Assembly: GCA_027067055.1 (NCBI GenBank)
Contig: JAMOMK010000022.1
Span: 1 to 52,101 of the forward strand
DNA from: Lysobacterales bacterium
GTDB lineage: Bacteria; Pseudomonadota; Gammaproteobacteria; Xanthomonadales; Marinicellaceae
Length of the DNA: 52,101 bases
Direction: 5' to 3'
A program made the position numbers and the translations under genes. Positions 1 through 8,754 of this stretch are shown here, in pieces. Every line of letters begins with the position of its first letter. Position 1 is the first letter of the stretch. The notes below the pieces were generated by a model. It had not been told where the DNA came from. It saw nothing but the letters and a program-made list of their open reading frames with translations, and did not search any database.

Positions 1-120
1 CGATAGCAGGCATTCATATTAGAATACAAGGTATTATCAGAACAGTTTTCAGCAAGTTGGAAATATTGAGATTTTAACTAAAAACCATGTCAAGAAATAT
101 CTTTTATATTCGCTGAATAG

Positions 121-396
121 TTACGAATATAGTTTGTTTTTGAATCTGAAACCATGGCCTTTAGTCATACCTTGGCATTTGAATAATAGCTTTCCAAATA
201 GTTCTTCATACATTTTATATGGCTTGTCTTTATTTATTCTACTGAAATTTGATTTTGATAATGAGCCAACACCAAGGTGATATAATCTATGGGCTTGAGC
301 TTTCATATTTTCAACGATGTCTCGAAGGCTTTGGCGACCTGATAGTTGAGCTAAGACTATAGCAGTAAATTGACTCCAGCGATCGCTTGTACTCAT
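121..396 (-). pseudogene. IS4-family transposase fragment
   Basis: The 91-residue frame contains RWSQFTAIVLAQLSGRQSLR (residues 6-25) and a following NFSRINKDKP-type stretch, which I recognise as the N-terminal region of IS4-family (DUF4372-type) transposases. The usual 25-30 residues before this motif are missing, because a stop codon directly precedes the ATG. Everything after KLYS is also missing: the frame ends at 121 and the next 120 bases do not resemble the rest of the family. The DDE catalytic core is therefore absent and the gene cannot be functional. It looks like a remnant of an old insertion. Confidence 0.8.
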
Positions 397-433
397 TTAT
401 CTACCTGTTTATCATCATTTATTAAAACTCATA

Positions 434-514
434 GTCTTATCCACATTCCACGAGCGAAAGAAGAAACCTTCTGGGCTATTTCGAGAATGAGCGAAACTGG
501 ATTGTGGATAAGAC
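434..514. repeat. 81-bp inverted-repeat element with two DnaA-box-like cores
   Basis: The arms at 434-450 and 498-514 are inverted copies matching at 16 of 17 bases. Each contains TTATCCACA (437-445 on the plus strand, 503-511 on the minus strand), which fits the consensus DnaA box TTATNCACA. The interior holds a small AGAAG/CTTCT hairpin. It lies just upstream of the IS4 fragment, so the arms may instead be the end of that or another element. No target duplication is evident. Confidence 0.5.
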
Positions 515-564
515 GGTCAGTGTTTCATCTCTGATTTCATTTGGCTAATCTTAAATCTCATTCA

Positions 565-3500
565 TCAATTGTTTTTCTTACATGTTGTTTGGTAAACTTT
601 TGGCGACATTCCATAGTTCGCTTTAAAACATTGCGAAAAGTATGTGACAGAACTAAACCCACATTCATCGGATGTAATTCCAACTTGATAGCCATCTTTA
701 AGCATAGTAGCTGACTGTTTAAGTCGAAATTCTCGCAATAAATCCATTGGATTTATGTCTATTAATGCTTTTAATTTCCTTTGTAACTGCCTTTCACTTA
801 TTGCCATGTCACTAGCCATTTGAGGGCGAAGATAATTTGGATTTTTGTATTTGTTAATTATCAACTTATTTAGTTTATCTACAAATTGTTTATCCTTGAG
901 AGGCATATCTATTCGATTTGAGTTCCCTCTTTCGTCAAAGGTTTTTCCTGCTTTCTTTTTAAGAATGTTACGAATAACTAAGATGTTTTCTAATTGCAAC
1001 AAAAGCTCTTGCACATCAAAAGGCTTAGTTAAATAAACGTCAACGTGTTCACGCCAGCCTCTGATTCTACTTTCTCTGTCATCAAGTGCCGTTAATAACA
1101 TCAAAGGAATGTGTGAAGTCCTCCCATCTGAACGTAAAATACGCGACACATGAAAGCCATCCATTTCGGGCATCATCACATCACAAATTATAACATCTGG
1201 AACATGCTCTATTGCAAGAGCAACACCTTTTTTACCTCGGTCAGCGAGTAAACAATAATAGTGTTGTTTGAGTGAATCAGCAATATGGGCGCGCATATCA
1301 TGATTGTCTTCGATGATTAGTATGGTGTCATTGCGTTTATTACCAATTTTTTCAATGGCTTGCTCAACTTCTTGTGTTTGTTTAGCTTCGTAACTAAGTT
1401 GCTTTACCAATAGATTTGAAGTATTAGCATCAGTTTCCGCCACCTCTTCCTCACTGCAATAAAAAGTTACCGCAAAAACACTCCCTGCACCCAACTGGCT
1501 AGTGATTTCAATAGTTGCATTATTAACTTTTAATAGCTCCTCAACAACACTTAAACCTATTCCAATACCTTCAATATTTTGGTGTAAATCCAAGCGCTTA
1601 AAGCGGTTGAATATTTCTTTCTGTTGCTTTTCATCTAACCCACAACCTGAGTCTTTAACATTTAAATGGAATTGATTATTTGCTTTTGTTGCATTAATTT
1701 CTATAGAACCACCTCTTGGTGTGTACTTAATGGCATTTGACAACAAATTACTCAAAATAATATCAAGTGCATCTTTGCTTACCTTTATATTAGCATTATC
1801 ATTATCATTGAGCTTAAGGTCAATTCTTTTTTCTTTGGCACTATCGGTGAAAGATGCAACGATGTCTCTCACGTGTTTTTGTGTATTTATGGTTTGGAAT
1901 TTGATTTTATCAAAATCTGAAATCTTGGCAATTTGCAATATCTGTTCTATCATGGTTAATAAACGGTTGGCATTTCTATTGACCATTTTAAGAGCATTGA
2001 TATCTGAGTGTGGAAGGTGTGAATTAAGTAATTTATTAACAGGTCCAAGAATTAAGGTTAAGGGTGTGCGAAACTCATGAGAAACATTAGCGAATAGTTC
2101 ATTTTTTTTGGCAAGCAATGTTTCTACTGTTTGTTTTTGCACTTGCAGTTCTTTGGTTTGCTTTTTAACCTCATATTTGAGCATGTTGGTGATACGTAGG
2201 TTAGCTTGGTCTTTTCTTTTTAGAAACCAAAGAGTTACACAAAGAGTAAACAAAGCATAAAGCAAATAAGCCCACCAACTTAACCAAGGAGCAGGTTTGA
2301 CAATGATTTTTAATGACTTGCCTTGCTGGTTCCAAACACCATCTTTATTCGAGCCTTTAACTCTAAAAGTGTATTCGCCAGAAGATAGATTTGTATAACT
2401 TATTTGTCGATTATCAGCATTCACATAAGTCCAGTCGGGGTTTAGCCCCTCCATCTTGTAAGCGTATTTATTTCGAGAAGGATCTGAATAATCTAATGCA
2501 GCAAACTCAAAGCCAATGACATAGTCCTTGTGACCAAGGGTTAGTTCTTCAAGTTGATTAATATCTTTTTCCAAAATAAAGTCATCTAGTTCTTTTCCAA
2601 TTTCAACGGATTGTCCAAACCGTGTAAAGTCGGTTAAGACTATATTTGGTGGTGTTTTATTTATCTTAATATCTTTGGGGTAAAAAGCATTATAACCATT
2701 AGAGCCACCAAAATAGAGCTTGCCTTTCTGATCCTTATAGGCAGAGTTGAGGTAAAAAAAATCGCTTTGCAAGCCATCACTTTCATGGAATACATGTGTT
2801 TTTGAATTCGAATCTATTCTTAAAAGACCATCACTTGTTCCTACCCATATATTGTTGATATCATCTTCCAGTATGCTATTAAACGTACTGTCTTTTGGCA
2901 TTCCTTTAATATCAACAAATTTCTTTATAAGTTTGTCATCTTCATTGAACTGAAATAATCCGTAGCCATTGGTCCCAACCCACAAATCCCCCTGTGAACT
3001 AATATAAATAGACACAGTATCTTTGGTTGGGAGTTGATCTTGAATTGTTGTGTTCAAAGTGAATTGTTGCTCATTATCTAAAAAACCAATACCGCAATTG
3101 GTAGCAAAATAATAAGTGTTGTTATTGTTTTTCCATATAGAGTGAAAATAGTATTTTTCATCAGCAATTCTTTTTTTTGTTCTCTTGTCTACATCAAAAA
3201 GAAATAAACCTCTTTTTGTTCCTACTAACAACAAATTATCAGTCACGTTATGAGTGAATCTTGTTATGCTACTAATCTGTTTCTGATAAGAGGTGTCAAT
3301 AGCATTGGTTGATAAATTAAATTTATTCAATCCATTTGTTGTTGATAGCCAAATGTTTTCATTGGATGAATAGTTGGCAGAATATAAAAAATTAGTTGAT
3401 GGGTTGTTATTTCCATCTAAAAAGTGAAATTCACAACTTCCATTCACTTTATTGTACTCAATTAATCCCTTCAATGTTGTTATCCATAAACTCTGGTTTC

Positions 3501-4590
3501 GGTAGCTAAAACCTAAAACATCAGATACGCCTCCACATATTGACGATAGTTCACTATGACTTACCTTTCCAAAGCTTATGCTGTTTTTGTTAACAAAGTT
3601 AAGACCTCCTCTAAACGTGTTGACCCAAATATTGTTATAAGAATCTTTAACTAATGTAATGACACTATTGTCTGATAGAGAGGATGGATTATTTGGATTG
3701 TGAGTATATTTGACTAGCTTACGGTTATTTTTTGACAATTTAAACAAACCATCTTTAAGCGACCCAAACCAAATAGACTCTTTTTCAACAACAATACTGG
3801 TAATAGAGACAAACAATAGTTCTGGCATAAAGGCAATAAACTCAGAAGAGCCATGTTTTTTTAAAAAAACCCCTTTATCTGAAGCAACCCAGATGTTTTT
3901 ATCAAGACCCTCTACCAAATTAAAGATGACAATTTCACTATTGCTTTCTTCCAATAACTTAATCTGAATAAATGACTTAGTAGATTTGTTAAATTCAAAC
4001 AAAGCTTTTTTTGTTGCTATTAACAGCTTGCCCTGTGAAATATTTAAAATGGAAGTAATGTATATATCACTTAGATTGCCGTTACTGTCAACATAAGGAT
4101 AATTTGTAATAACATTGTTTTTTGTAACGTAATTTAATCCATTGCTTGTGCCAACCCACATTCCATTACTATCACCATCAGCTAACGACGACACTAAATT
4201 ACTACTTAAAGGACTATTCTTTTTTGTAAGAAAAAGACTCTCCTTTACATCTAGTTTAATCAAACCACTGTGTTGAGTGCCGATCCAAAGCTTGCCGCTT
4301 TTATCAAAATGTAGTTTCTTAATTTTTTTTATATGCAATGGTAATAAGTGTTGATAAGGTTTTAACTTAAAACCATCAAAAGACCATAAGTTGGATTTTG
4401 ACGCCAACCAGAGCAGGCCTTTTTTATCAAAAGCTATTGAGCTAATGACTTTGTTCGATGGGAAGGTTTTAGAATGTATTTTTTTAAAATTAATATTACT
4501 AGCAAAAGCATTAAAACCTATGAGACAAAGACAGGCAACTATAAATATATCATACTTTATTTGATAGAACTTTTGAAAAACTAAAATCAT
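565..4590 (-). CDS. Hybrid two-component sensor kinase / AraC-type regulator (HTCS)
   Basis: A one-protein signalling system of about 1340 residues. In order: an N-terminal signal/anchor segment; a long run of Reg_prop beta-propeller repeats (motifs such as LWIGTQHSGLIKL and MWVGTSNGLNY) to about residue 690; a Y_Y_Y-like domain; a membrane segment near 767-788; HisKA with NVSHEFRTPL (phosphoacceptor His838); HATPase with NLLSNAIKYTPRGG and GIGIGLS; a receiver with CDVMMPEMDG (Asp1137) and YLTKPF; and a C-terminal AraC HTH. The periplasmic propeller should sense a ligand and the AraC domain should bind DNA. I chose the ATG at 4590 because it has AAGG six bases upstream and precedes the hydrophobic segment. 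An ATG at 4611 is in frame but lies inside a terminator hairpin. HTCS proteins are best known from Bacteroidetes; no obvious target operon is adjacent. Confidence 0.93.
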   Translation of the reverse strand: MILVFQKFYQIKYDIFIVACLCLIGFNAFASNINFKKIHSKTFPSNKVISSIAFDKKGLLWLASKSNLWSFDGFKLKPYQHLLPLHIKKIKKLHFDKSGKLWIGTQHSGLIKLDVKESLFLTKKNSPLSSNLVSSLADGDSNGMWVGTSNGLNYVTKNNVITNYPYVDSNGNLSDIYITSILNISQGKLLIATKKALFEFNKSTKSFIQIKLLEESNSEIVIFNLVEGLDKNIWVASDKGVFLKKHGSSEFIAFMPELLFVSITSIVVEKESIWFGSLKDGLFKLSKNNRKLVKYTHNPNNPSSLSDNSVITLVKDSYNNIWVNTFRGGLNFVNKNSISFGKVSHSELSSICGGVSDVLGFSYRNQSLWITTLKGLIEYNKVNGSCEFHFLDGNNNPSTNFLYSANYSSNENIWLSTTNGLNKFNLSTNAIDTSYQKQISSITRFTHNVTDNLLLVGTKRGLFLFDVDKRTKKRIADEKYYFHSIWKNNNNTYYFATNCGIGFLDNEQQFTLNTTIQDQLPTKDTVSIYISSQGDLWVGTNGYGLFQFNEDDKLIKKFVDIKGMPKDSTFNSILEDDINNIWVGTSDGLLRIDSNSKTHVFHESDGLQSDFFYLNSAYKDQKGKLYFGGSNGYNAFYPKDIKINKTPPNIVLTDFTRFGQSVEIGKELDDFILEKDINQLEELTLGHKDYVIGFEFAALDYSDPSRNKYAYKMEGLNPDWTYVNADNRQISYTNLSSGEYTFRVKGSNKDGVWNQQGKSLKIIVKPAPWLSWWAYLLYALFTLCVTLWFLKRKDQANLRITNMLKYEVKKQTKELQVQKQTVETLLAKKNELFANVSHEFRTPLTLILGPVNKLLNSHLPHSDINALKMVNRNANRLLTMIEQILQIAKISDFDKIKFQTINTQKHVRDIVASFTDSAKEKRIDLKLNDNDNANIKVSKDALDIILSNLLSNAIKYTPRGGSIEINATKANNQFHLNVKDSGCGLDEKQQKEIFNRFKRLDLHQNIEGIGIGLSVVEELLKVNNATIEITSQLGAGSVFAVTFYCSEEEVAETDANTSNLLVKQLSYEAKQTQEVEQAIEKIGNKRNDTILIIEDNHDMRAHIADSLKQHYYCLLADRGKKGVALAIEHVPDVIICDVMMPEMDGFHVSRILRSDGRTSHIPLMLLTALDDRESRIRGWREHVDVYLTKPFDVQELLLQLENILVIRNILKKKAGKTFDERGNSNRIDMPLKDKQFVDKLNKLIINKYKNPNYLRPQMASDMAISERQLQRKLKALIDINPMDLLREFRLKQSATMLKDGYQVGITSDECGFSSVTYFSQCFKANYGMSPKVYQTTCKKNN

Positions 4591-4594
4591 AAAA

Positions 4595-4630
4595 AACCTT
4601 AAATGAGACATTATACTCTCATTTAAGGTT
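4595..4630 (-). terminator. Rho-independent terminator of the small secreted gene
   Basis: A perfect 14-bp inverted repeat (4595-4608 with 4617-4630, 8-nt loop) is followed on the minus strand by a T-run. It lies directly after the gene ending at 4643. The hairpin overlaps the upstream candidate start codon (4609-4611) of the two-component gene, and its distal arm supplies the AAGG in front of the 4590 start. Confidence 0.75.
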
Positions 4631-4642
4631 GTTTAAGGATGT

Positions 4643-4978
4643 TTATTGACCTATAGGCATCTTATTAAGAATACAGTCTGGATCTCCTCTCACCGTTTTG
4701 CTAGGAGGTGCAGGGGTAACCATATAAGAATTTAAATGTTTTGATTGAAACGGCACAAGAGGTACCGTACCTGTTGCATTATAATGAAAAGTATGCAAAT
4801 TCTTAACATGGGTGTGTGGAGACAATGATGGGCAAGTATTATTCAACTGTGTTGTTGAATATAGAACACCGTTGTGAAAACAACCATGGAGTGAATTGGC
4901 TCCAGTCCCATGATTTTCTGACAGTGCATTTGTAGTCAAAAAAGGTAACAGTATTAAACTACTTAAAAATAATTTCAT
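4643..4978 (-). CDS. Small secreted protein of unknown function
   Basis: A 111-residue protein beginning MKLFLSSLILLPFLTTNALS, a clear Sec signal peptide, leaving a mature part of about 90 residues rich in His, Thr, Pro and Ser. It has three cysteines, in GCFHNG, NTCPSL and PDCILN contexts. The start at 4978 (rather than an in-frame codon at 5041) is chosen because it begins the signal peptide. No family recognised. It is divergent from another small secreted Cys-containing protein at 5238 and lies upstream of the large sensor gene, separated from it by a terminator. Confidence 0.7.
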   Translation of the reverse strand: MKLFLSSLILLPFLTTNALSENHGTGANSLHGCFHNGVLYSTTQLNNTCPSLSPHTHVKNLHTFHYNATGTVPLVPFQSKHLNSYMVTPAPPSKTVRGDPDCILNKMPIGQ

Positions 4979-5130
4979 GTTTTTCTCTAAATGTGTAAAT
5001 GAACAACTAGAGTAAACAGCACCTATCACCTCGTCAACCACTTGTCCTAAATCCTATTTTTTTAGTCCGAAAACCTAAGCAATCAGTGTGTTTCAAATAA
5101 TTTTTTGTCTTTTAATTGGTCACTTACATT

Positions 5131-5178
5131 AATCAAACTACTTAAAATACACCCTGTGTTTATCGAAGTAGTTTGATT
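5131..5178. promoter_or_regulatory. 13-bp inverted repeat in divergent promoter region
   Basis: AATCAAACTACTT (5131-5143) is repeated in inverse as AAGTAGTTTGATT (5166-5178), a perfect 13-bp match across 22 bases. It sits 60 bp upstream of the small peptide gene at 5238 and includes a TTAAAAT -10-like element. No T-run follows, so an operator or structured leader is more likely than a terminator. Confidence 0.45.
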
Positions 5179-5237
5179 TGCACATACAAGGACTTTTAAT
5201 AAAAGGACTTTTTTATTACTTTAAAGAGGAAATTCTT

Positions 5238-5504
5238 ATGAAAAAATTATTATTAACTTTGAGCTTATTAGTTTTGATTGGATCTGCAACAGCAAGCACA
5301 CAATCAGATGTATCACAAGTTGGGTCTGCAACAGCAAGCGCAAAATTAAATGTTTCAGAAATACAGAGGAATTTAGATAATCAATTGTTAAAAAAACCAG
5401 TTGTTGAATTTGATTTATTATTAAACAGTACAGTACCACAAGCTTGTACTATTTCAGGTAATTGCGTTACTTGTTTTGGTAGAACATTTTGTGTAGAGAA
5501 GTAA
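5238..5504 (+). CDS. Small secreted four-cysteine peptide, unknown function
   Basis: An 88-residue product with signal peptide MKKLLLTLSLLVLIG. Start chosen at 5238, with AGAGG upstream. After the signal there is a 14-residue tandem duplication (IGSATASTQSDVSQ then VGSATASAKLNVSE), visible as a 42-bp DNA repeat. The C-terminus holds a symmetric cysteine cluster, C-x5-C-x2-C-x5-C, in PQACTISGNCVTCFGRTFC. That layout suggests two disulfides or a metal site. A peptide toxin or modified-peptide precursor is possible, but no modification or export genes are adjacent. Not recognised from any named family. Confidence 0.7.
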   Translation: MKKLLLTLSLLVLIGSATASTQSDVSQVGSATASAKLNVSEIQRNLDNQLLKKPVVEFDLLLNSTVPQACTISGNCVTCFGRTFCVEK

Positions 5505-5547
5505 AATATAGTTTTGCATGGTGTTCTCTTAAGGGCGCCATGCAAAT

Positions 5548-6276
5548 TCACATATGCAAACTTCTTCCGCCATCCACTTTAATAATTTCTCCAGTCATGT
5601 AATCATTTTCCATCAAAAATTTTATTCCGTGGTATAAGTTGTGTTCACTGCCCTGCCTACCTAATGCGGTTCGGTTAATTATTTCGTCCTTATCATAACA
5701 AGCACTTCCGTCCAGCGGCATAAGGATACAGCCAGGTGATATGCCATTAACACGTACATCAGGCGCAAACTCTTTTGCCAACGCCTTGACCATCATTTTG
5801 TTGGCAGCTTTTGCCATCGAGTAAACGGGATAGTTTTTTAAGGGCTTGTCGGCATGAATATCGACCATGTTGATAATAGAACCTTTTGATTGCTTTAATA
5901 AGGGATAACAGGCTTGCGATAAAAACAAAGGACCTTTGACATTGCTGTTAAAAAGTTTATTGTATTCTGTTTCGTTCAATTTATCCAAATCGGTAGGAAA
6001 AAAATCTGAGGCATTGTTGATAAGGACATCTAAGCGACCAAAGTGTACATCAATGGTTTTTATTATATCGTTAAAATCCGTCTGTTTATCAAAATCTGCT
6101 TGCGCACTGATACATGACTTTGGGCGAATTTGGTTGAGTTTGTTTTGCAAATCTTGCGTTTGTGCCTTCGAATACCGATAATGCATAACGATATTATAAC
6201 CCTCTTTATGGGCAGCTTGTGCGATGTATGCACCAATTCTCACTGCTGCACCTGTAATTAACATAACTTTATTCAT
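5548..6276 (-). CDS. Pteridine reductase-like SDR (FolM/PTR1 type)
   Basis: A 242-residue short-chain dehydrogenase. The N-terminal ITGAAVRIG is the NAD(P)-binding glycine motif, NNASDFFPTDL is the pteridine-reductase variant of NNAG, and MVDIHADKPLKNYPVYSMAK carries the catalytic Tyr-x3-Lys with Asp in place of the usual Ser. The family reduces dihydromonapterin/dihydrofolate with NADPH in the cytoplasm. It ends in the usual MTGEIIKVDGG. The start is only 11 bp from that of the divergent methyltransferase gene, so the promoters must overlap coding sequence. Confidence 0.85.
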   Translation of the reverse strand: MNKVMLITGAAVRIGAYIAQAAHKEGYNIVMHYRYSKAQTQDLQNKLNQIRPKSCISAQADFDKQTDFNDIIKTIDVHFGRLDVLINNASDFFPTDLDKLNETEYNKLFNSNVKGPLFLSQACYPLLKQSKGSIINMVDIHADKPLKNYPVYSMAKAANKMMVKALAKEFAPDVRVNGISPGCILMPLDGSACYDKDEIINRTALGRQGSEHNLYHGIKFLMENDYMTGEIIKVDGGRSLHM

Positions 6277-6287
6277 TAGCTTATTTT

Positions 6288-7424
6288 ATGCCTCAATCCG
6301 ATTTAGAACAACACTCTTTAGCCCTGCAAAAGATAATTAAAGACAAAATCAGTAAAACAGGCAGCATTAGTTTTGCTGAATTTATGCACATGTCTTTGTA
6401 TCAACCAGGTTTTGGCTATTATTCATCGGGTCACCATAAATTTGGAAAAGATGGTGATTTTGTTACGTCACCAGAGTTAGGTTGTTTGTTTGCCAAGAGC
6501 CTAGCATTGCAATTTTCACAAGTGATAAAGAGCCTTGATAACCCTATTATTCTAGAACTCGGTGCTGGAACAGGTCAGTTTGCTTTCGATTGTTTGTTGG
6601 AATTAGAAAAACTAAACTCTTTACCAGAAAAATATTATATTTTAGAAGTCAGTGCAGATTTACAACAAAGACAGAGTGAATTGTTGCAAATCCTACCTAA
6701 ACATTTAAGTGAACTTGTCGAATGGATTACACAACCTTTAGCGAAGAAATTTAACGGTGTTGTTTTTGCCAATGAAGTGGTGGATGCCTTGCCTGTTGAG
6801 GTTTTTCGTTATCATGACAATGAATTTCAACAAAAGCGAGTGACTTGGGATGAAGGTTTTAAAAAAATATGGGGTGAGTTTCCTGAAAAGTTACTCAAAC
6901 AGATAGAAGATAAAAACTTACAACTAAACGAAGGTTATATTTCGGAGTTTATCCCGCATTTAAACAGTTGGTTAAATTCTATTACGCAAAACCTCAATCA
7001 TGGTGTGGTAATTTTTGTTGATTATGGCTACGAACGCAATGCTTATTATCACCCTCATCGTAGTGATGGTACATTAATATGCTTTTACCAACACCAAGCT
7101 AATTTTGATTACTTTAACAATATTGGCATTCAAGACATGACTGCTTTTGTGGATTTTACTGCACTGGCAGAAGCAGGCGATAGTTGTGGTCTGGGTGTTG
7201 ATGGGTTCACCACACAAGCCCATTTTTTGATGTCTCTTGGTATTCAAAACCACCTAGGAGATAGTCAAAATGATTACAAAAGCTATTATCAAAATACCAC
7301 CCAAATGAAAAAGCTCACCATGCCAAATGAAATGGGTGAAAAGTTTAAAGTCATCGCCTTTACTAAAAATTATGCCGATGAACTCATCGGTTTTACCTTA
7401 AGCAATCAATTGCATTTATTATGA
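6288..7424 (+). CDS. MidA/NDUFAF7-family SAM-dependent methyltransferase (DUF185)
   Basis: A 378-residue protein. Near the N-terminus GFGYYSSGHHKFGKDGDFVT and SPELG are the family signature, followed by the SAM-binding ILELGAGTGQFAFD (about residues 88-100) and FANEVVDALPVEVF. The mitochondrial homologue methylates an arginine of complex I subunit NDUFS2. The bacterial role is less clear, though a similar substrate is plausible. Begins 11 bp from the divergent pteridine reductase and overlaps the next gene by 4 bp (ATGA), so the two are translationally coupled. Confidence 0.88.
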   Translation: MPQSDLEQHSLALQKIIKDKISKTGSISFAEFMHMSLYQPGFGYYSSGHHKFGKDGDFVTSPELGCLFAKSLALQFSQVIKSLDNPIILELGAGTGQFAFDCLLELEKLNSLPEKYYILEVSADLQQRQSELLQILPKHLSELVEWITQPLAKKFNGVVFANEVVDALPVEVFRYHDNEFQQKRVTWDEGFKKIWGEFPEKLLKQIEDKNLQLNEGYISEFIPHLNSWLNSITQNLNHGVVIFVDYGYERNAYYHPHRSDGTLICFYQHQANFDYFNNIGIQDMTAFVDFTALAEAGDSCGLGVDGFTTQAHFLMSLGIQNHLGDSQNDYKSYYQNTTQMKKLTMPNEMGEKFKVIAFTKNYADELIGFTLSNQLHLL

Positions 7425-7792
7425 ACATACCTAGAAAATATTTAGTGTTAATCGGTTGGCTACTTGTTGCCACCGTTGTGACTTTATCATTGGTCAAAAT
7501 TGGGGCTGTTATGCCAGATGTCAAAAATGGTGACAAAGTTGGACATTTCATTGCTTATTTTTCATTAATGATTTGGTTTGCATGGCTGTATCCAAAACCT
7601 TGGGTTCGAAACATTTATGCAATAGGTTTTATTTTTATGGGCGGTGCAATGGAAGTGTTACAATCCATGACCACTTACCGTTCGGCAGATATTGAAGACT
7701 TTCATGTCAATACCATTGGTGTGATTGTTGGATTTATATTTGCGGTTTTGCTTGGCAATATTCCTATTGTGAAGAAAACTTTTAAATTATGA
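7421..7792 (+). CDS. VanZ-like small membrane protein
   Basis: A 123-residue protein with about four hydrophobic segments. DKVGHFIAYFSLMIWFAW followed by GGAMEVLQ and RSADIEDFHVNTIGV is the pattern of the VanZ-like family, in which a His and an acidic residue face the membrane interface. Function in non-resistance contexts is unknown. Overlaps the MidA-like gene by 4 bp and lies 24 bp before fieF, so the three probably form one transcript. Confidence 0.8.
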   Translation: MNIPRKYLVLIGWLLVATVVTLSLVKIGAVMPDVKNGDKVGHFIAYFSLMIWFAWLYPKPWVRNIYAIGFIFMGGAMEVLQSMTTYRSADIEDFHVNTIGVIVGFIFAVLLGNIPIVKKTFKL

Positions 7793-7816
7793 TTGGTTAT
7801 TTGTTAGGATAAGGCT

Positions 7817-8683
7817 ATGTCAAATCATGCTCAATTACTAAAACGTGTTACCTATGCCTCGGTTGCAACAGCTATTATTCTCATAATTGCAAAAGCAATT
7901 GCTTGGTATATGTCTGGTTCCATTGGAATACTTGCTTCTTTAATTGATTCGCTAATGGATTCTTTTGCATCCATTATTAACCTTTTTGCTGTTCGATATG
8001 CTTTGCAACCAGCCGATGATGATCATCACTTTGGTCATGGTAAAGCTGAACCGTTAGCAGGGTTGGCACAAGCTAGTTTTATTGCGGGATCAGCAGTTTT
8101 TCTTATTTTTAATGCCATACAACGTTTGCAAAACCCACAAGAATTAAGTAATAGTTCTATTGGTATTGCTGTCATGGTCTTTTCAATCATTGTCACTGTC
8201 TTTTTAGTCTTGTACCAAAGACATGTGGTGAAGGTAACTAATAATTTAGCGATAAAAGCTGATTCATTGCATTATTTAACCGATTTATTAACAAATGTAA
8301 GTATTTTAATTGCCTTGTATTTAACGGCTCTTGGCTATTTGTGGGCAGATGCGGCATTCGCTATTGCTATTGCTTTGTATATTTTTAAAAGTGCCATTGA
8401 AATTGGTCAAGATGCCTTTGCACATTTAATGGATAAAAAACTAGATGAAGAAACAGAAAAACTGATTATCAAAACAATAAAAGAGGCACAAGGCGCATTA
8501 GGCTTTCATGATTTGCGCACGCGCCAGTCGGGTAAAGATAAATTTATTCAATTTCACCTAGAGCTAGATGATAGGCTTTCATTGATTGATGCCCATGCGA
8601 TTGCTGATGGTCTAGAAAAGAAATTAATGGCATTGATTCCTGATGCCGAGGTGATGATTCATGAAGATCCAACGAAGGCATAA
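7817..8683 (+). CDS. fieF: Cation diffusion facilitator FieF (Fe2+/Zn2+ efflux)
   Basis: A 288-residue CDF transporter of the usual FieF/YiiP length. SLIDSLMDSF (TM2) and ADSLHYLTDLLTN (TM5) supply the Asp/His residues of the transport site. DDHHFGHGKAEPLAGLAQA is the FieF signature loop, and the C-terminal cytoplasmic domain ends with HAHAIADGL-like and VMIHEDP metal-binding stretches (seen as IDAHAIADGL and VMIHEDPTKA). It exports divalent metal in exchange for protons across the inner membrane. A bidirectional terminator follows. Confidence 0.92.
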   Translation: MSNHAQLLKRVTYASVATAIILIIAKAIAWYMSGSIGILASLIDSLMDSFASIINLFAVRYALQPADDDHHFGHGKAEPLAGLAQASFIAGSAVFLIFNAIQRLQNPQELSNSSIGIAVMVFSIIVTVFLVLYQRHVVKVTNNLAIKADSLHYLTDLLTNVSILIALYLTALGYLWADAAFAIAIALYIFKSAIEIGQDAFAHLMDKKLDEETEKLIIKTIKEAQGALGFHDLRTRQSGKDKFIQFHLELDDRLSLIDAHAIADGLEKKLMALIPDAEVMIHEDPTKA

Positions 8684-8703
8684 CCGTTTAATTGGAGCAT
8701 AAA

Positions 8704-8733
8704 AAAATGGCAGGGTTTAAATTCTGCCATTTT
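8704..8733. terminator. Bidirectional rho-independent terminator
   Basis: AAAATGGCAG (8704-8713) pairs perfectly with CTGCCATTTT (8724-8733) over a 10-nt loop, with T-rich sequence on either strand. It lies between the convergent fieF and the gene ending at 8755 and can serve both. Confidence 0.8.
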
Positions 8734-8754
8734 CTTTCTTAAAGTTTCCTTAAC

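Noticed and set aside
1721-2080. 119-codon plus-strand frame opposite the sensor kinase core
   Set aside because: Antisense of the HisKA/HATPase region, which is clearly the coding strand.
8400-8420. TTGAA-N4-GTCAA sequence resembling the anaerobic operator
   Set aside because: Only one half matches and it lies inside fieF coding sequence.
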